Source of the DNA: Armatimonadota bacterium
GTDB lineage: Bacteria > Armatimonadota > Fimbriimonadia > Fimbriimonadales > Fimbriimonadaceae
Direction: 5' to 3'
Length of the DNA: 50,572 nucleotides
Assembly (NCBI GenBank): GCA_029781035.1
Contig: JAKOXK010000011.1
Span: 1 to 50,572 of the forward strand
Position numbers and translations under genes: made by a program. This document shows positions 37,215-45,425 of this stretch, one piece after another; positions within the stretch are counted from its first letter, which is position 1, and every line of letters begins with the position of its first letter. The notes below the pieces were generated by a model that was not told the origin of the DNA, made no database searches, and worked only from the letters and a program-made list of their open reading frames with translations.

Positions 37215-38243
37215 CTACATTCGGACGCCAGTCGCCGTTGCCAGGGCCTTGAGCTCTTTCATGAGCGAGTTGAAATGAGCAGGATCAAGGGCCTGAGAGC
37301 CGTCACTGAGCGCCTTCTTGGGATCTGGGTGCATCTCGACCATGACACCGTCTGCGCCGACGACCATGGCTCCTTTGGCCATCGGGGCTACGTACCGGGC
37401 AACTCCCGTGCCGTGGGATGGATCGACGATGACGGGCAAGTGGGTGTGCTCTTTCAGGACGGGCACAGCAGCCAGATCAAGCGTGTTGCGCGTATAGGTT
37501 CGATCCAGGGGCATGATGCCGCGCTCACAGAGGATGACGTTTGGGTTGCCCTGGTTGAGAACGTACTCGGCGGCGAGCAGGAACTCGTCGATCGTCGCAC
37601 TCGGGCCACGCTTGAGAAAGACAGGATGGGCACTCTTGCCTGCCTCGATCAGCAGGGGGAAGTTCTGCATCGAACGGGCTCCGATCTGCAGGATGTCCAC
37701 ATGGTCCGCCACGACCTCGACCATGTCCGCGCTCATGACCTCACTGATGGTGACTAGTCCTGTTTCATCACCGACCTGCTTGATGATCTGAAGTCCCTCT
37801 TCCTGCAGACCTTGGAACGAGTAGGGAGACGTCCGCGGCTTGAAGGCACCTCCCCGGAGAACGCTAGCCCCCGACGCCTTGACCATGTCGGCGGAAGCTC
37901 GGTACTGATCGTACGACTCGACGGAACAGGGGCCGGCCATGACCGTAAACCTGCCGTCACCGATAACGACCCCCTTGACCGCAACACTCGAACGCGTCCG
38001 GTGGAACTCAATTGAGGCGAGTGTGTAGGGGCTCGAAGTCTGTGTGACCTTGCTGACTCCGTCGAGCGACCCGATCGCAGACTCAAGAAAGATCCGATCA
38101 TCGGGTGAAAGCGCAGCGTGAATGCCAATGGCAAGGCGGTCTTCGCCCGGCATCACCAGGGGCTCGAATCCGCGCTCTTTGATCACAGAGCAGACGGCGT
38201 CAATCTCGGCCTGGGAAGCACCGAACTGCATGGTGATGATCAT
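37215..38243 (-). CDS. aroF: 3-deoxy-7-phosphoheptulonate (DAHP) synthase, type I-beta
   Basis: 342 residues. It condenses phosphoenolpyruvate and erythrose 4-phosphate in the first step of the shikimate pathway. Residues of about 1-70 form an N-terminal ferredoxin-like (ACT-like) regulatory domain, as in Thermotoga and Bacillus enzymes, and suggest feedback control. The barrel has VMAGPCSVES, LRGGAFKPRTSPYSFQG, the metal Cys/His/Glu/Asp set (PCS, DPSHGTG) and ILCERGI. The length fits the I-beta subclass. It lies 82 bp after the last of four DGH-domain genes on the same strand. Confidence 0.95.
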   Translation of the reverse strand: MIITMQFGASQAEIDAVCSVIKERGFEPLVMPGEDRLAIGIHAALSPDDRIFLESAIGSLDGVSKVTQTSSPYTLASIEFHRTRSSVAVKGVVIGDGRFTVMAGPCSVESYDQYRASADMVKASGASVLRGGAFKPRTSPYSFQGLQEEGLQIIKQVGDETGLVTISEVMSADMVEVVADHVDILQIGARSMQNFPLLIEAGKSAHPVFLKRGPSATIDEFLLAAEYVLNQGNPNVILCERGIMPLDRTYTRNTLDLAAVPVLKEHTHLPVIVDPSHGTGVARYVAPMAKGAMVVGADGVMVEMHPDPKKALSDGSQALDPAHFNSLMKELKALATATGVRM

Positions 38244-38325
38244 GGAAGGACGTAGGATACCTACGTGGACTCGTCAGTTCGGGCAGACCGGCACTCCGCG
38301 AGATTGCTGGAAGCGTCGGTGGCCG

Positions 38326-39018
38326 CTATTGTTCGCCCTTGTCCAGGAATCCATTGGCCCGGGCATCGGCGAACCGTTTCCCAGGCACACGAGCTGCGTG
38401 GCCGTCGACAAACAACGTGTACCGGACACCATCTTTCCAAGGAACCGAGTCGAAGAACTCGTACGTTTGCCTGGGAATCGCGACCGAACTGACGGGCAGT
38501 CCCGCGAGTTTGACGTTGCCGCACAACGTAGCTCCGGCCGGGTTGCTTGAGTGCTTTGGCTCGGATCCGCCGTAACGCCTCAGTTCGGGCCAGACGGAAT
38601 CGACGTCGGCCATGCCTGGCGGAAAAGTGTCGTCGTAGTCGGACGTGTAGCTCATCATGGCCACGCCGACATCCCGGAGCGCACTCAGGGTCTCGTTTTG
38701 TCGATTGGTGGTGTCGAATCTGGCAAGGGTCTGGACAATCACGGCCACGACACCAGTGACCACAACCAGACCCAGCAAGCAGATTCCGATGACGAGCGCC
38801 GTGACCGGCGGCGGTCCTTTGGCTGCTTGTGCCTCGGGTTCCGGCTGACTCTGTGATTGCCCCAGTGACTCGGCCTTGACCTGGCCTCCGGTCTCGGAGT
38901 CTTCGATAGTGTCCTCAAATCGAAGGGCACCTGAGGCTAGTCGAGCCCTGATCTCCTCAACGGTGAAGGGCCCTTCTTTGGTCCCGTCAGGCAAGGGCAC
39001 GTAATACTGCGGGCTCAT
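38326..39018 (-). CDS. Membrane protein with N-terminal GYF_2-like and C-terminal DGH domain (array copy A)
   Basis: 230 residues. An N-terminal domain (YYVPLPDGTKEGPFTVEEI, then RARLASGALRFEDT) is a GYF_2/DUF4339-type module known for protein interactions. A Gln/Pro-rich linker follows, then one TM helix (about 73-95). The extracytoplasmic domain has MMSYTSDYDDTFPPGM, an FFDSVPWKDGVR stretch and LFVDGH. It is the last of four paralogues transcribed in the order D, C, B, A, 16 bp after copy B. The domain resembles the C-terminal region of H-X9-DG prepilin-like proteins, but no prepilin cleavage motif is seen at the N-terminus. The function is unknown. Confidence 0.75.
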   Translation of the reverse strand: MSPQYYVPLPDGTKEGPFTVEEIRARLASGALRFEDTIEDSETGGQVKAESLGQSQSQPEPEAQAAKGPPPVTALVIGICLLGLVVVTGVVAVIVQTLARFDTTNRQNETLSALRDVGVAMMSYTSDYDDTFPPGMADVDSVWPELRRYGGSEPKHSSNPAGATLCGNVKLAGLPVSSVAIPRQTYEFFDSVPWKDGVRYTLFVDGHAARVPGKRFADARANGFLDKGEQ

Positions 39019-39034
39019 CTGATCTTGATTATGG

Positions 39035-39532
39035 TCATTTTGATCCCGATCTCGGAGTGATCCAGTCAGTCGTCAGCGTCTTCTGAAAGAGGCCTTCTGA
39101 GATACGCACGGTCCGGCCTTCGGCATAGCTCACCGTGCGCTTGCCGTCTTTCCAGGGCGCGGAGTCGTAGAAGAAGACCGTGTGCTCAGGGTCGACGAGG
39201 GTCGCTTCAGGCCGTGCCGCCAGGCTGCCGTTTCCCAGGAACTCGGGACAGCCGGGATTCAGCGACAACGCCTCGTCGACAGAGCGCTTCTCTGGGGCAA
39301 GGCTCATGAGGGCACCCTTCAGACTCGACGTGTCGGGCGGATAGACGTGGTCGTTGTCCACCATATAGACGACAAGGTCGAGCGTGCACTGCCTGAGTCG
39401 TTCGAGGGTCTCGTGCTGCAGAGCCGACTCGCTCCCCTCGGGCCCGGGGGCAATGACCCGGTTGAGCCACGCCGAAACGACGGCGATTGCAGTCAGTGCC
39501 ACGATCGCGGCCACCGTCAACCTGTCTTTCAT
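39035..39532 (-). CDS. Membrane-anchored DGH-domain paralogue (array copy B)
   Basis: 165 residues with one N-terminal TM helix (about 6-25). The external domain has YMVDNDHVYPPDTSS, LNPGCPEFLGNGSLA, FYDSAPWKDGKR and a final AEGR where its relatives have DGH. The substitution of the most conserved Asp-Gly-His is the oddest point. It is otherwise closest to copy C in the NPGCPxFLGxG block. It starts 53 bp after copy C and ends 16 bp before copy A. The function is unknown. Confidence 0.7.
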   Translation of the reverse strand: MKDRLTVAAIVALTAIAVVSAWLNRVIAPGPEGSESALQHETLERLRQCTLDLVVYMVDNDHVYPPDTSSLKGALMSLAPEKRSVDEALSLNPGCPEFLGNGSLAARPEATLVDPEHTVFFYDSAPWKDGKRTVSYAEGRTVRISEGLFQKTLTTDWITPRSGSK

Positions 39533-39585
39533 CCGAGTCTCGTGAGTCTAGCGGGTTTCAGGCCGTCATACATGGGCGGAAGGGT

Positions 39586-40110
39586 TCATGGACCAGATCG
39601 TTCCGCCAACCGGAGTTGGTTGACGACCGCCGTCTGAAACTGAGTCTCGTTGAGCCTGAGGGCATGTCCATCAGCGACTGCCGCAATGCGGAAACGACCT
39701 GGCCAAGGTGCCGAGTCGAAGAACTCCAGGGTAAGTGACGGATTGGAAACTTCGGATAGCTGTTTGGTTGCCAGTCCGCCGTGTCCGAGGAACCCCGGGC
39801 ATCCCGGATTCATCGATCGTCCAACCTGACTGCTGCGACACTGCTCTCCCAGATAGGGGATGGCGGCGAAACTCGACGACATGTCGGGTGGACACCGGCC
39901 GTCGAAGTCAGTGGCGTATATCATGACTGTGGTCGCCAGTTGGTGAGCGTTGGATTCCGTCAACACGACCTTGGCGGACCTTCCGCCCGTCGGAATTGCC
40001 GGAACCAGTAGTACAGCCAAGGCCGCGACGGCAAGGAGGACCACAGGAATCCACCAGTGGCCCCGTTGGCCCGGCCTCCATTCACCGCGTGGCCACCTAG
40101 AGACGATCAC
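39586..40110 (-). CDS. Membrane-anchored DGH-domain paralogue (array copy C)
   Basis: 174 residues. A basic Trp-rich N-terminus is followed by a TM helix (about 20-38) and an external domain with YATDFDGRCPPDMSS, MNPGCPGFLGHGGLA, EFFDSAPWPGRFR and VADGHALR. The ATG overlaps the stop of copy D (ATGA), which implies coupled translation. It shares the block order MYxxDxD - PPDMSS - NPGCPxFLGxG - FFDSAPW - DGH with its neighbours, so these genes arose by tandem duplication and diverged strongly. Confidence 0.7.
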   Translation of the reverse strand: MIVSRWPRGEWRPGQRGHWWIPVVLLAVAALAVLLVPAIPTGGRSAKVVLTESNAHQLATTVMIYATDFDGRCPPDMSSSFAAIPYLGEQCRSSQVGRSMNPGCPGFLGHGGLATKQLSEVSNPSLTLEFFDSAPWPGRFRIAAVADGHALRLNETQFQTAVVNQLRLAERSGP

Positions 40111-40658
40111 GGGTTCGCTCCAGGAAAAAGCTTCCAGCCGGTGGCGATTGACTGCTGGAAAGTCGGTTCATGGACGGCGTGGATGTGGCCGTCCATGAAC
40201 GAGACGAGCCTGTGGCCGGAACTTGAGTCCGTGCGGTTCCTAGGAGCCGAGCTGAAGTAGACGATTGTAACTGCAGCCGTTTCAGCGAACTCCGCTTCGC
40301 GGTGACCAGCAATACTGCCGTTGCCAAGCCAGTTCGGACTGGCCGGGTCGCCGGTGTCGAGTATTCGTGGGCTTTTTGCGTAGGGCGCGACAGCGGGGTA
40401 GACCGCGGGCCCGCTGGACATGTCCTGCGGCAGACAACCCTCAGAGTCCTCGGTGTACAGGAGCGTCGCCAAGGCGAGGCGTTTCAGGTTGGAGATACCA
40501 GGAGTTGGGCCACTGTGTCGGGATTCAAGGAACAGGGGCGACAAAAGAACCGCGATGAGCACTACGACAGCGCCAGCGACCAACGCCGTTAGCCACTTGG
40601 GCGAACCTCTTCTGATCCATCTCGCTGAAGACGACGCGCTCCAGTCCTTGATCGTCAC
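40107..40658 (-). CDS. Membrane-anchored DGH-domain paralogue (array copy D)
   Basis: 183 residues starting at a GTG with AAGG 9 nt before it. It has a basic N-terminus, a TM helix (about 22-43) and an external domain: LYTEDSEGCLPQDMSS, SPNWLGNGSIAG, VYFSSAPRNRTD and FMDGH. It is the first of the array, only 11 bp after the helicase gene. The NPGCP block of copies B and C is degenerate here (ASPNWL). The function is unknown. Confidence 0.7.
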   Translation of the reverse strand: MTIKDWSASSSARWIRRGSPKWLTALVAGAVVVLIAVLLSPLFLESRHSGPTPGISNLKRLALATLLYTEDSEGCLPQDMSSGPAVYPAVAPYAKSPRILDTGDPASPNWLGNGSIAGHREAEFAETAAVTIVYFSSAPRNRTDSSSGHRLVSFMDGHIHAVHEPTFQQSIATGWKLFPGANP

Positions 40659-40669
40659 ACTGTGTTACC

Positions 40670-42889
40670 TTAGGTCGAAGTCGCTCGTTGTTCAGGTTGA
40701 CCGTGACCCGACAACCATGTTACAGCGCCTTTCTTGTCGAGAGGTTCGTTTCCGCTTTCGCAGCGTGGGCTCAGTAGGCATGCCGGGCACCCATCGTTAC
40801 ACGGGCATGATTCCAAAAGGGCCAAAGCGTGCCGAAACCAGTTGCGTCTTTCCTCAAACAGCTTCTCGGCCAGCCCAATGCCACCTGGGGTGCCGTCGAA
40901 CACGTACACCGCTGGCAACATGGTCTCTGGGCACATGACGTACCAGCAACTGCCGAGGTCGTCGCGGTCGCATCCAGCGATCATAGGGGCAACTGCCGAC
41001 AAGGCGTGCTCCAAGGCGTGTACCGTACCGACATGGTCGAAGCTCAATCCAGACAAGTCCAGTCGAAGGCCGACTGTGTCGAATGACTTGACGGGTAGAT
41101 CTAGACTGTCCTGTCCCAAGATGCCATCGCCATCCAAACGCCGTTTGACATAGCCAGGGATGGACGTGGTGACCTTGACGCCTGTGAGTAGCAGGCCATC
41201 GGCCCTTTCGACTTCGACAGTGGATTCGACAACGGATTGGACAATCGCTTGGGTGAAGTAGTTCGGTTTGTCCTGGACGAGGAGGGCAAGCTTTCGCTCG
41301 AGATCGAGCTCCTGTACGACGTAGGTGACGCCACGGTGCAAGTAGACCGCTCCTTGGTGTGCTTGGCGGTAGGCGCGCCACTCCTCCATTTCGCCGAGGG
41401 CGGCGCCTTCGACAAGAAGAAGAATGGTCGTGCCCTCGATACCACGAATGTTGATTGATGCGGCGGGGTTTTCATGAGACGGATAGAACAAGCGTCCGGC
41501 GCTCCATACCGCATCGCCGCTGGCCACCATGTCGTCGGCGACGTCCCGGGCTCTATCGCCGAAACGGGGCAGCTCGTCTTCGCCGACGGGACGTTCGTAG
41601 GCAGCGCACCGGAGCTGCGCCTCAAGGACATGGGGATTGTCTGGATTCAATGTCGCGCTCTCAACGGGTTTATCGAGGAGTAGCTCCGGCGACCGCACAA
41701 GAAACCGTTCGAGAGGATCATCGTGGGCCAACATCACCGCGAGCCCATCGCGTGTTCCTCTCCCAGCTCGGCCGACCTGTTGCCAGAAGCTACTGACGCT
41801 TCCGGGGTAACCATTGAGGAGTACAGCGTCCAGTCCGCCAACGTCTACACCGAGTTCCATCGCGTTCGTCGTGGCTAGGCCCCTCAGACCGCCCTGGAAC
41901 AGCGCTTTCTCGATCGCTCGGCGTTCTTTGGGTGTGTAGCCGCCCCGGTACGAATCGACGAAAGTCGAGTCTTGGCCAGCCTTCTCCAGCGCTCGCTTGG
42001 CCTGCATGACGACTAATTCGGTGGTGACCCTCGCTCGACAGAAGGCCAGCGTCTTGACGTGGTTTGTCACAAACTCAGCCAATAGTTCCGCAATGTCCCT
42101 GTTGGGGCTGTAGTCGTCTACCCCTTCGGGAGGCTCGACCAGAATGACCGTTCGATGCCCACGAGGTGCCGTATCGTTGTCGACGACAGTCGCCATTCGG
42201 CCGGTCAGTTTTTCGAATAGCTCCGCTGGGTTGGCGATTGTCGCACTGCAGGCGATGACCTGGGGGCGATTGTTGTGCCATTCGCACAGTCGCATCAAGC
42301 GACGTATAACGCCGCCGACATGGGAGCCAAAGACTCCCCGGTACACGTGGGCTTCATCGAGGACGACGAACCGCAAAGTCTTGAAGAACCGGTGCCAGTT
42401 CTCCTGGTTCGGCAGAATGCCGACGTGGAGCATGTCGGGATTCGTCAGGACGATGTGGGCCGACCTGCGGATCGAAGCCCGGGCCGAGTGGGGAGTGTCA
42501 CCGTCATAGTTGCCGCACATCAGGCCTGTGGGCAGCAACGATTCGAGCTTGCCCGCTTGGTCTTGAGCGAGAGCTTTGGTCGGAAAGAGATAGAGCGCTC
42601 TTGCTGCCGGCTCGCGAAGGCACGTATCGACGACGGGCAGGTTGTAGCACAGCGATTTTCCGCTGCTCGTGCCGGTCACGACCATGACGTCATGCCCTGT
42701 GGAAGCCAAGTCGAAAGATTCGGCTTGGTGGCAATAGAGCCCGTCGACCCCCACGCGCGCCAAGGCCGCTTTCAGTTGGTCGTGGGGGATCCTCGTTGGA
42801 TCTTTGAAAGAGGGGTCTCGCGGTTCCAAGACGGCGGTCTCGAGAGGTCTCGAGCCGAGGATCCGTGAGACGGTTTGGACCGCTCGCAT
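40670..42889 (-). CDS. DEAD/DEAH helicase with C-terminal DUF1998 (MrfA/YprA type)
   Basis: 739 residues. The superfamily 2 helicase core has Walker A GTSSGKSLCYN, the DEAH box in VLDEAHVYRG, SATIAN (motif III) and QQVGRAGRG (motif VI). The C-terminus carries DUF1998 with a four-cysteine cluster (CPCNDGCPAC). This is the arrangement of Bacillus MrfA and yeast Hrq1, 3'-5' helicases for repair of mitomycin-type damage. It starts 3 bp after the tatC stop and is followed 11 bp later by the DGH array, so one operon is likely although the functions are unrelated on their face. Confidence 0.92.
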   Translation of the reverse strand: MRAVQTVSRILGSRPLETAVLEPRDPSFKDPTRIPHDQLKAALARVGVDGLYCHQAESFDLASTGHDVMVVTGTSSGKSLCYNLPVVDTCLREPAARALYLFPTKALAQDQAGKLESLLPTGLMCGNYDGDTPHSARASIRRSAHIVLTNPDMLHVGILPNQENWHRFFKTLRFVVLDEAHVYRGVFGSHVGGVIRRLMRLCEWHNNRPQVIACSATIANPAELFEKLTGRMATVVDNDTAPRGHRTVILVEPPEGVDDYSPNRDIAELLAEFVTNHVKTLAFCRARVTTELVVMQAKRALEKAGQDSTFVDSYRGGYTPKERRAIEKALFQGGLRGLATTNAMELGVDVGGLDAVLLNGYPGSVSSFWQQVGRAGRGTRDGLAVMLAHDDPLERFLVRSPELLLDKPVESATLNPDNPHVLEAQLRCAAYERPVGEDELPRFGDRARDVADDMVASGDAVWSAGRLFYPSHENPAASINIRGIEGTTILLLVEGAALGEMEEWRAYRQAHQGAVYLHRGVTYVVQELDLERKLALLVQDKPNYFTQAIVQSVVESTVEVERADGLLLTGVKVTTSIPGYVKRRLDGDGILGQDSLDLPVKSFDTVGLRLDLSGLSFDHVGTVHALEHALSAVAPMIAGCDRDDLGSCWYVMCPETMLPAVYVFDGTPGGIGLAEKLFEERRNWFRHALALLESCPCNDGCPACLLSPRCESGNEPLDKKGAVTWLSGHGQPEQRATST

Positions 42890-42892
42890 GGC

Positions 42893-43711
42893 TTAGTCCA
42901 AGTTGTTCAGTTCGTGTTCGGGGTGGTCCCTGGTGTTGTCCTTCTTTGTCGTCAGTTTGACGGCGAGGATGGAACCGAAGAAGAGGATCGTCAACGGGAC
43001 GGCCATGGCGAGCATGGTGAACGGGTCGCCCGACGGCGTCAGGATCATGGCCAGGATGAAGATCGCCACCGTGGCATGGCGCCAACTCCGCATGAGAGTC
43101 GCGTTCTCTATGATTCCGACTTTGGTCAGGAAGAATGTCACGACCGGCAACTGGAACCCGACGCCGAACGCGAAGACGAGCTTGACGAGGAGGAAGACCA
43201 TTGTCCCCTGTTCCTGGTAGAGGACGGATCCCCGGAAATCCTTGAAGAACGAACAGAACCAGACGACGGTCGGATGCAGCATCAGCCAGCCAACGCTACA
43301 GCCCATGAGGAACAGGGTTCCACTGACAGGGAAGAGGATCCTGATAGGGCGCCTTTCATTCGGTCGAAGGCCGGGCTTGATGAAAAGCCAGAGTTGGGCG
43401 ATCGCATAGGGAAGTGCGCCCATCAGGCCGATGACGAAGGCCATCCGGAGCTGAAGCATGAAGGGGCCGGTGAACGAGTGGAAGACCTCTCGATACTCGA
43501 GCCACTTCGGGATGGACTGGAAAACCGTTTGTTGGAGTTTGTCGTACAGCGGAAGGGCGATGAACCAGCCAGCAACGCCGAAGACGAGCAGTGCGGTCAC
43601 GACCCGAAGGATGCGGCTCCTGAGTTCGTCGATATGCTCCCCTAACGTAGCACGGAACTCCTCCGGATCGTCGGAGGAGTTCCATCTCTTTCGCTTCACA
43701 GGCAGGGCCAT
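42893..43711 (-). CDS. tatC: Twin-arginine translocase subunit TatC
   Basis: 272 residues with six hydrophobic helices. The N-terminal EHIDELRSRI is the TatC signature that recognises RR signal peptides. The conserved FxxxFG-like stretch (FLLVKLVFAFGVGFQLPVV) and PxGDP (TPSGDPFTMLAM) are present. It forms the receptor of the Tat pathway, which would export the RR-signal multicopper oxidase at 30165. No tatA/B gene is next to it. An AGGGGG site precedes the ATG. Confidence 0.96.
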   Translation of the reverse strand: MALPVKRKRWNSSDDPEEFRATLGEHIDELRSRILRVVTALLVFGVAGWFIALPLYDKLQQTVFQSIPKWLEYREVFHSFTGPFMLQLRMAFVIGLMGALPYAIAQLWLFIKPGLRPNERRPIRILFPVSGTLFLMGCSVGWLMLHPTVVWFCSFFKDFRGSVLYQEQGTMVFLLVKLVFAFGVGFQLPVVTFFLTKVGIIENATLMRSWRHATVAIFILAMILTPSGDPFTMLAMAVPLTILFFGSILAVKLTTKKDNTRDHPEHELNNLD

Positions 43712-43724
43712 TCGCCCCCTGGGA

Positions 43725-45281
43725 TCACCGTTCCAACTCGGCTACGTAGGACATTCGGAACCGGAGGACCATTTTGCGGTTGCCCGTCGGACCCGATTCG
43801 CCTCGTCCCGTTCCAAACCGACCACCGGGCTGAGCCCCAGTGGTGCCGCCACCGGGCTGGGCACCGCCGCCCAACTGGGCGCCGCCACCGGGCATGGCTC
43901 CACCCCGGCCACCGCGTTGACCGCGGGCCTGGAAGAAGGTGAGGTTGCCATCGCTGTCAAGGCCTGGCTGGAAATCGTACTGACCGATTCCCGGTATGAA
44001 CAGCTTGCCTGATGCCGCAGAACCGCCGCCACCGAGCGATGTTCCAGCCCGGCTTGGCCCGCCTGTAGGCCCGGCCGACGGACCGCCCGTAGAACCACCC
44101 GACGCGCCACCACCCTGGTTGGTCGGGCCCGTGTCCACGAGCGACTCTTGGGTGAGGTCGACTTCCATGCGCGCCACAACGCCACGGTCGAGCGCAAAGT
44201 AGATAGTGCCCTCAAGCTTGACGTTGGAGGCATCTCCCTTGACCTGGTTCAAGTCCTTCGCGTTCTTCAAAAGGTCCGGGCCAACGGCGACCACCGTCTT
44301 GATGATCGCACAGGGCATATCCCTGTACCAAGTGACCCCTTGGAACTCGCCGCGAGCTGGCGTCGCAAACATGAACTTGTCTTTTTCCGCGGCGGTCGTG
44401 GCATCTACGTTCGTGAACAGGAAGGAAGACTGCCAAGGGTCTCCACCGGGCTTCACGAGTTTGGTAGGAAGCACAGGCAACGGAAGCGTCGGCCAGTATC
44501 GAACGGCAGGCGCGGCGCCGGTTTGCCCCTCGATCCCAAAGTAGACGGGGAGGGAACTAAAGACCTCACGCCCGACGTCGGTGACCCGCATGAAGAACGG
44601 GACAAAATCGTCGTCGGTGAGCTTACGAGGCTCGTCTTCGCCGGGCACAAGCGCCATGGCGTAGTCCTTGCCTTTGTCAGGCAGGATTTGAATACGCAGG
44701 AGGCCGTCCGTGCCATCGCCAGTCTTGTAGGCGTTGTCGGTGGCATACAAGATGCGGAGCTTCATCTCGTTCGAACTGACCGTCGGGGCGCGGCCCCCGA
44801 TCGCAGCCTGGGCTTGGCTGATCATGCCTACGTCTTCATTGAAGCTGAAGTCGTAGACGTGCTCTGTACCGGGACTCCACTTGTAGCGAAGCTTGAAGCC
44901 GTCCTCCGGCACCTTGATCGACGTGTGGTTGTCGACCGTTACGTTGACGGAGGACCGATTGACGACTTGAGCTTTGCCGTTGACGTCGGCGAACAGGACA
45001 CACTCGATTTTCGTCGGGCCGTCGTCCAGCTTCCGGGCTTGCGTGTCCAAGTTGTAGACGTAATCGTCTCCCTCGATCTCTGGAAGTGTCGCTTCCAGGA
45101 ACTTTCCGTTCACGTAGATCCCGATGTAGCCCCCGTCAGGGATGCTGTTCTTCGGGATCCGGACCTTGACAGTCTCGCGAACGGTCGAGCCATCGACCGG
45201 CCGGCGGATAGTGAACGTGCCTTGAGCCCAGGAACAGGCCGTCACCATTGCCGCGAGTGCTAGTACGAGAATCCGTTTCAT
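43725..45281 (-). CDS. Predicted secreted protein with Gly-rich C-terminal region
   Basis: 518 residues with a signal peptide (MKRILVLALAAMVTACSWAQ). The internal Cys is not followed by a clear lipobox, so lipidation is unlikely. About 22-120 resembles an Ig-like fold (RRPVDGSTVRETVKVRI). About 130-380 is beta-rich, with no known motif. A Gly/Pro/Ser segment (about 395-425) and a second Gly-rich run with GGGAQxGGG repeats (about 462-500) flank a short block. The Gly-rich runs are low-complexity and may be linkers or surface adhesion. It lies 13 bp before tatC and starts the predicted operon. Confidence 0.7.
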   Translation of the reverse strand: MKRILVLALAAMVTACSWAQGTFTIRRPVDGSTVRETVKVRIPKNSIPDGGYIGIYVNGKFLEATLPEIEGDDYVYNLDTQARKLDDGPTKIECVLFADVNGKAQVVNRSSVNVTVDNHTSIKVPEDGFKLRYKWSPGTEHVYDFSFNEDVGMISQAQAAIGGRAPTVSSNEMKLRILYATDNAYKTGDGTDGLLRIQILPDKGKDYAMALVPGEDEPRKLTDDDFVPFFMRVTDVGREVFSSLPVYFGIEGQTGAAPAVRYWPTLPLPVLPTKLVKPGGDPWQSSFLFTNVDATTAAEKDKFMFATPARGEFQGVTWYRDMPCAIIKTVVAVGPDLLKNAKDLNQVKGDASNVKLEGTIYFALDRGVVARMEVDLTQESLVDTGPTNQGGGASGGSTGGPSAGPTGGPSRAGTSLGGGGSAASGKLFIPGIGQYDFQPGLDSDGNLTFFQARGQRGGRGGAMPGGGAQLGGGAQPGGGTTGAQPGGRFGTGRGESGPTGNRKMVLRFRMSYVAELER

Positions 45282-45425
45282 GCTTTGCTCCGACCAGAGG
45301 GCGTGACCCCATGGCCCGTCACTTTGTATTTTCGTACGGATGGACGCTCCGTGTAGGCTCGATGTTACACTTTCTAGGACCTGTTTTGCAAAGGAGAAAC
45401 GGTGACGGTGAATCGCTTCTTGGCT

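Noticed and set aside
42875-43645. 256-codon plus-strand open frame rich in Asp/Glu/His
   Set aside because: Antisense to tatC; the acidic composition is the expected complement of a hydrophobic membrane gene.
43840-43920. Gly-rich coding repeat as a possible CRISPR or DNA repeat array
   Set aside because: The repeats are degenerate glycine/proline codons inside a coding frame with no spacer structure.
44148-45263. 371-codon plus-strand open frame
   Set aside because: Antisense to the exported Gly-rich protein, which has a signal peptide, ribosome-binding site and operon context; the translation is Arg/Val/Asp-biased shadow sequence.
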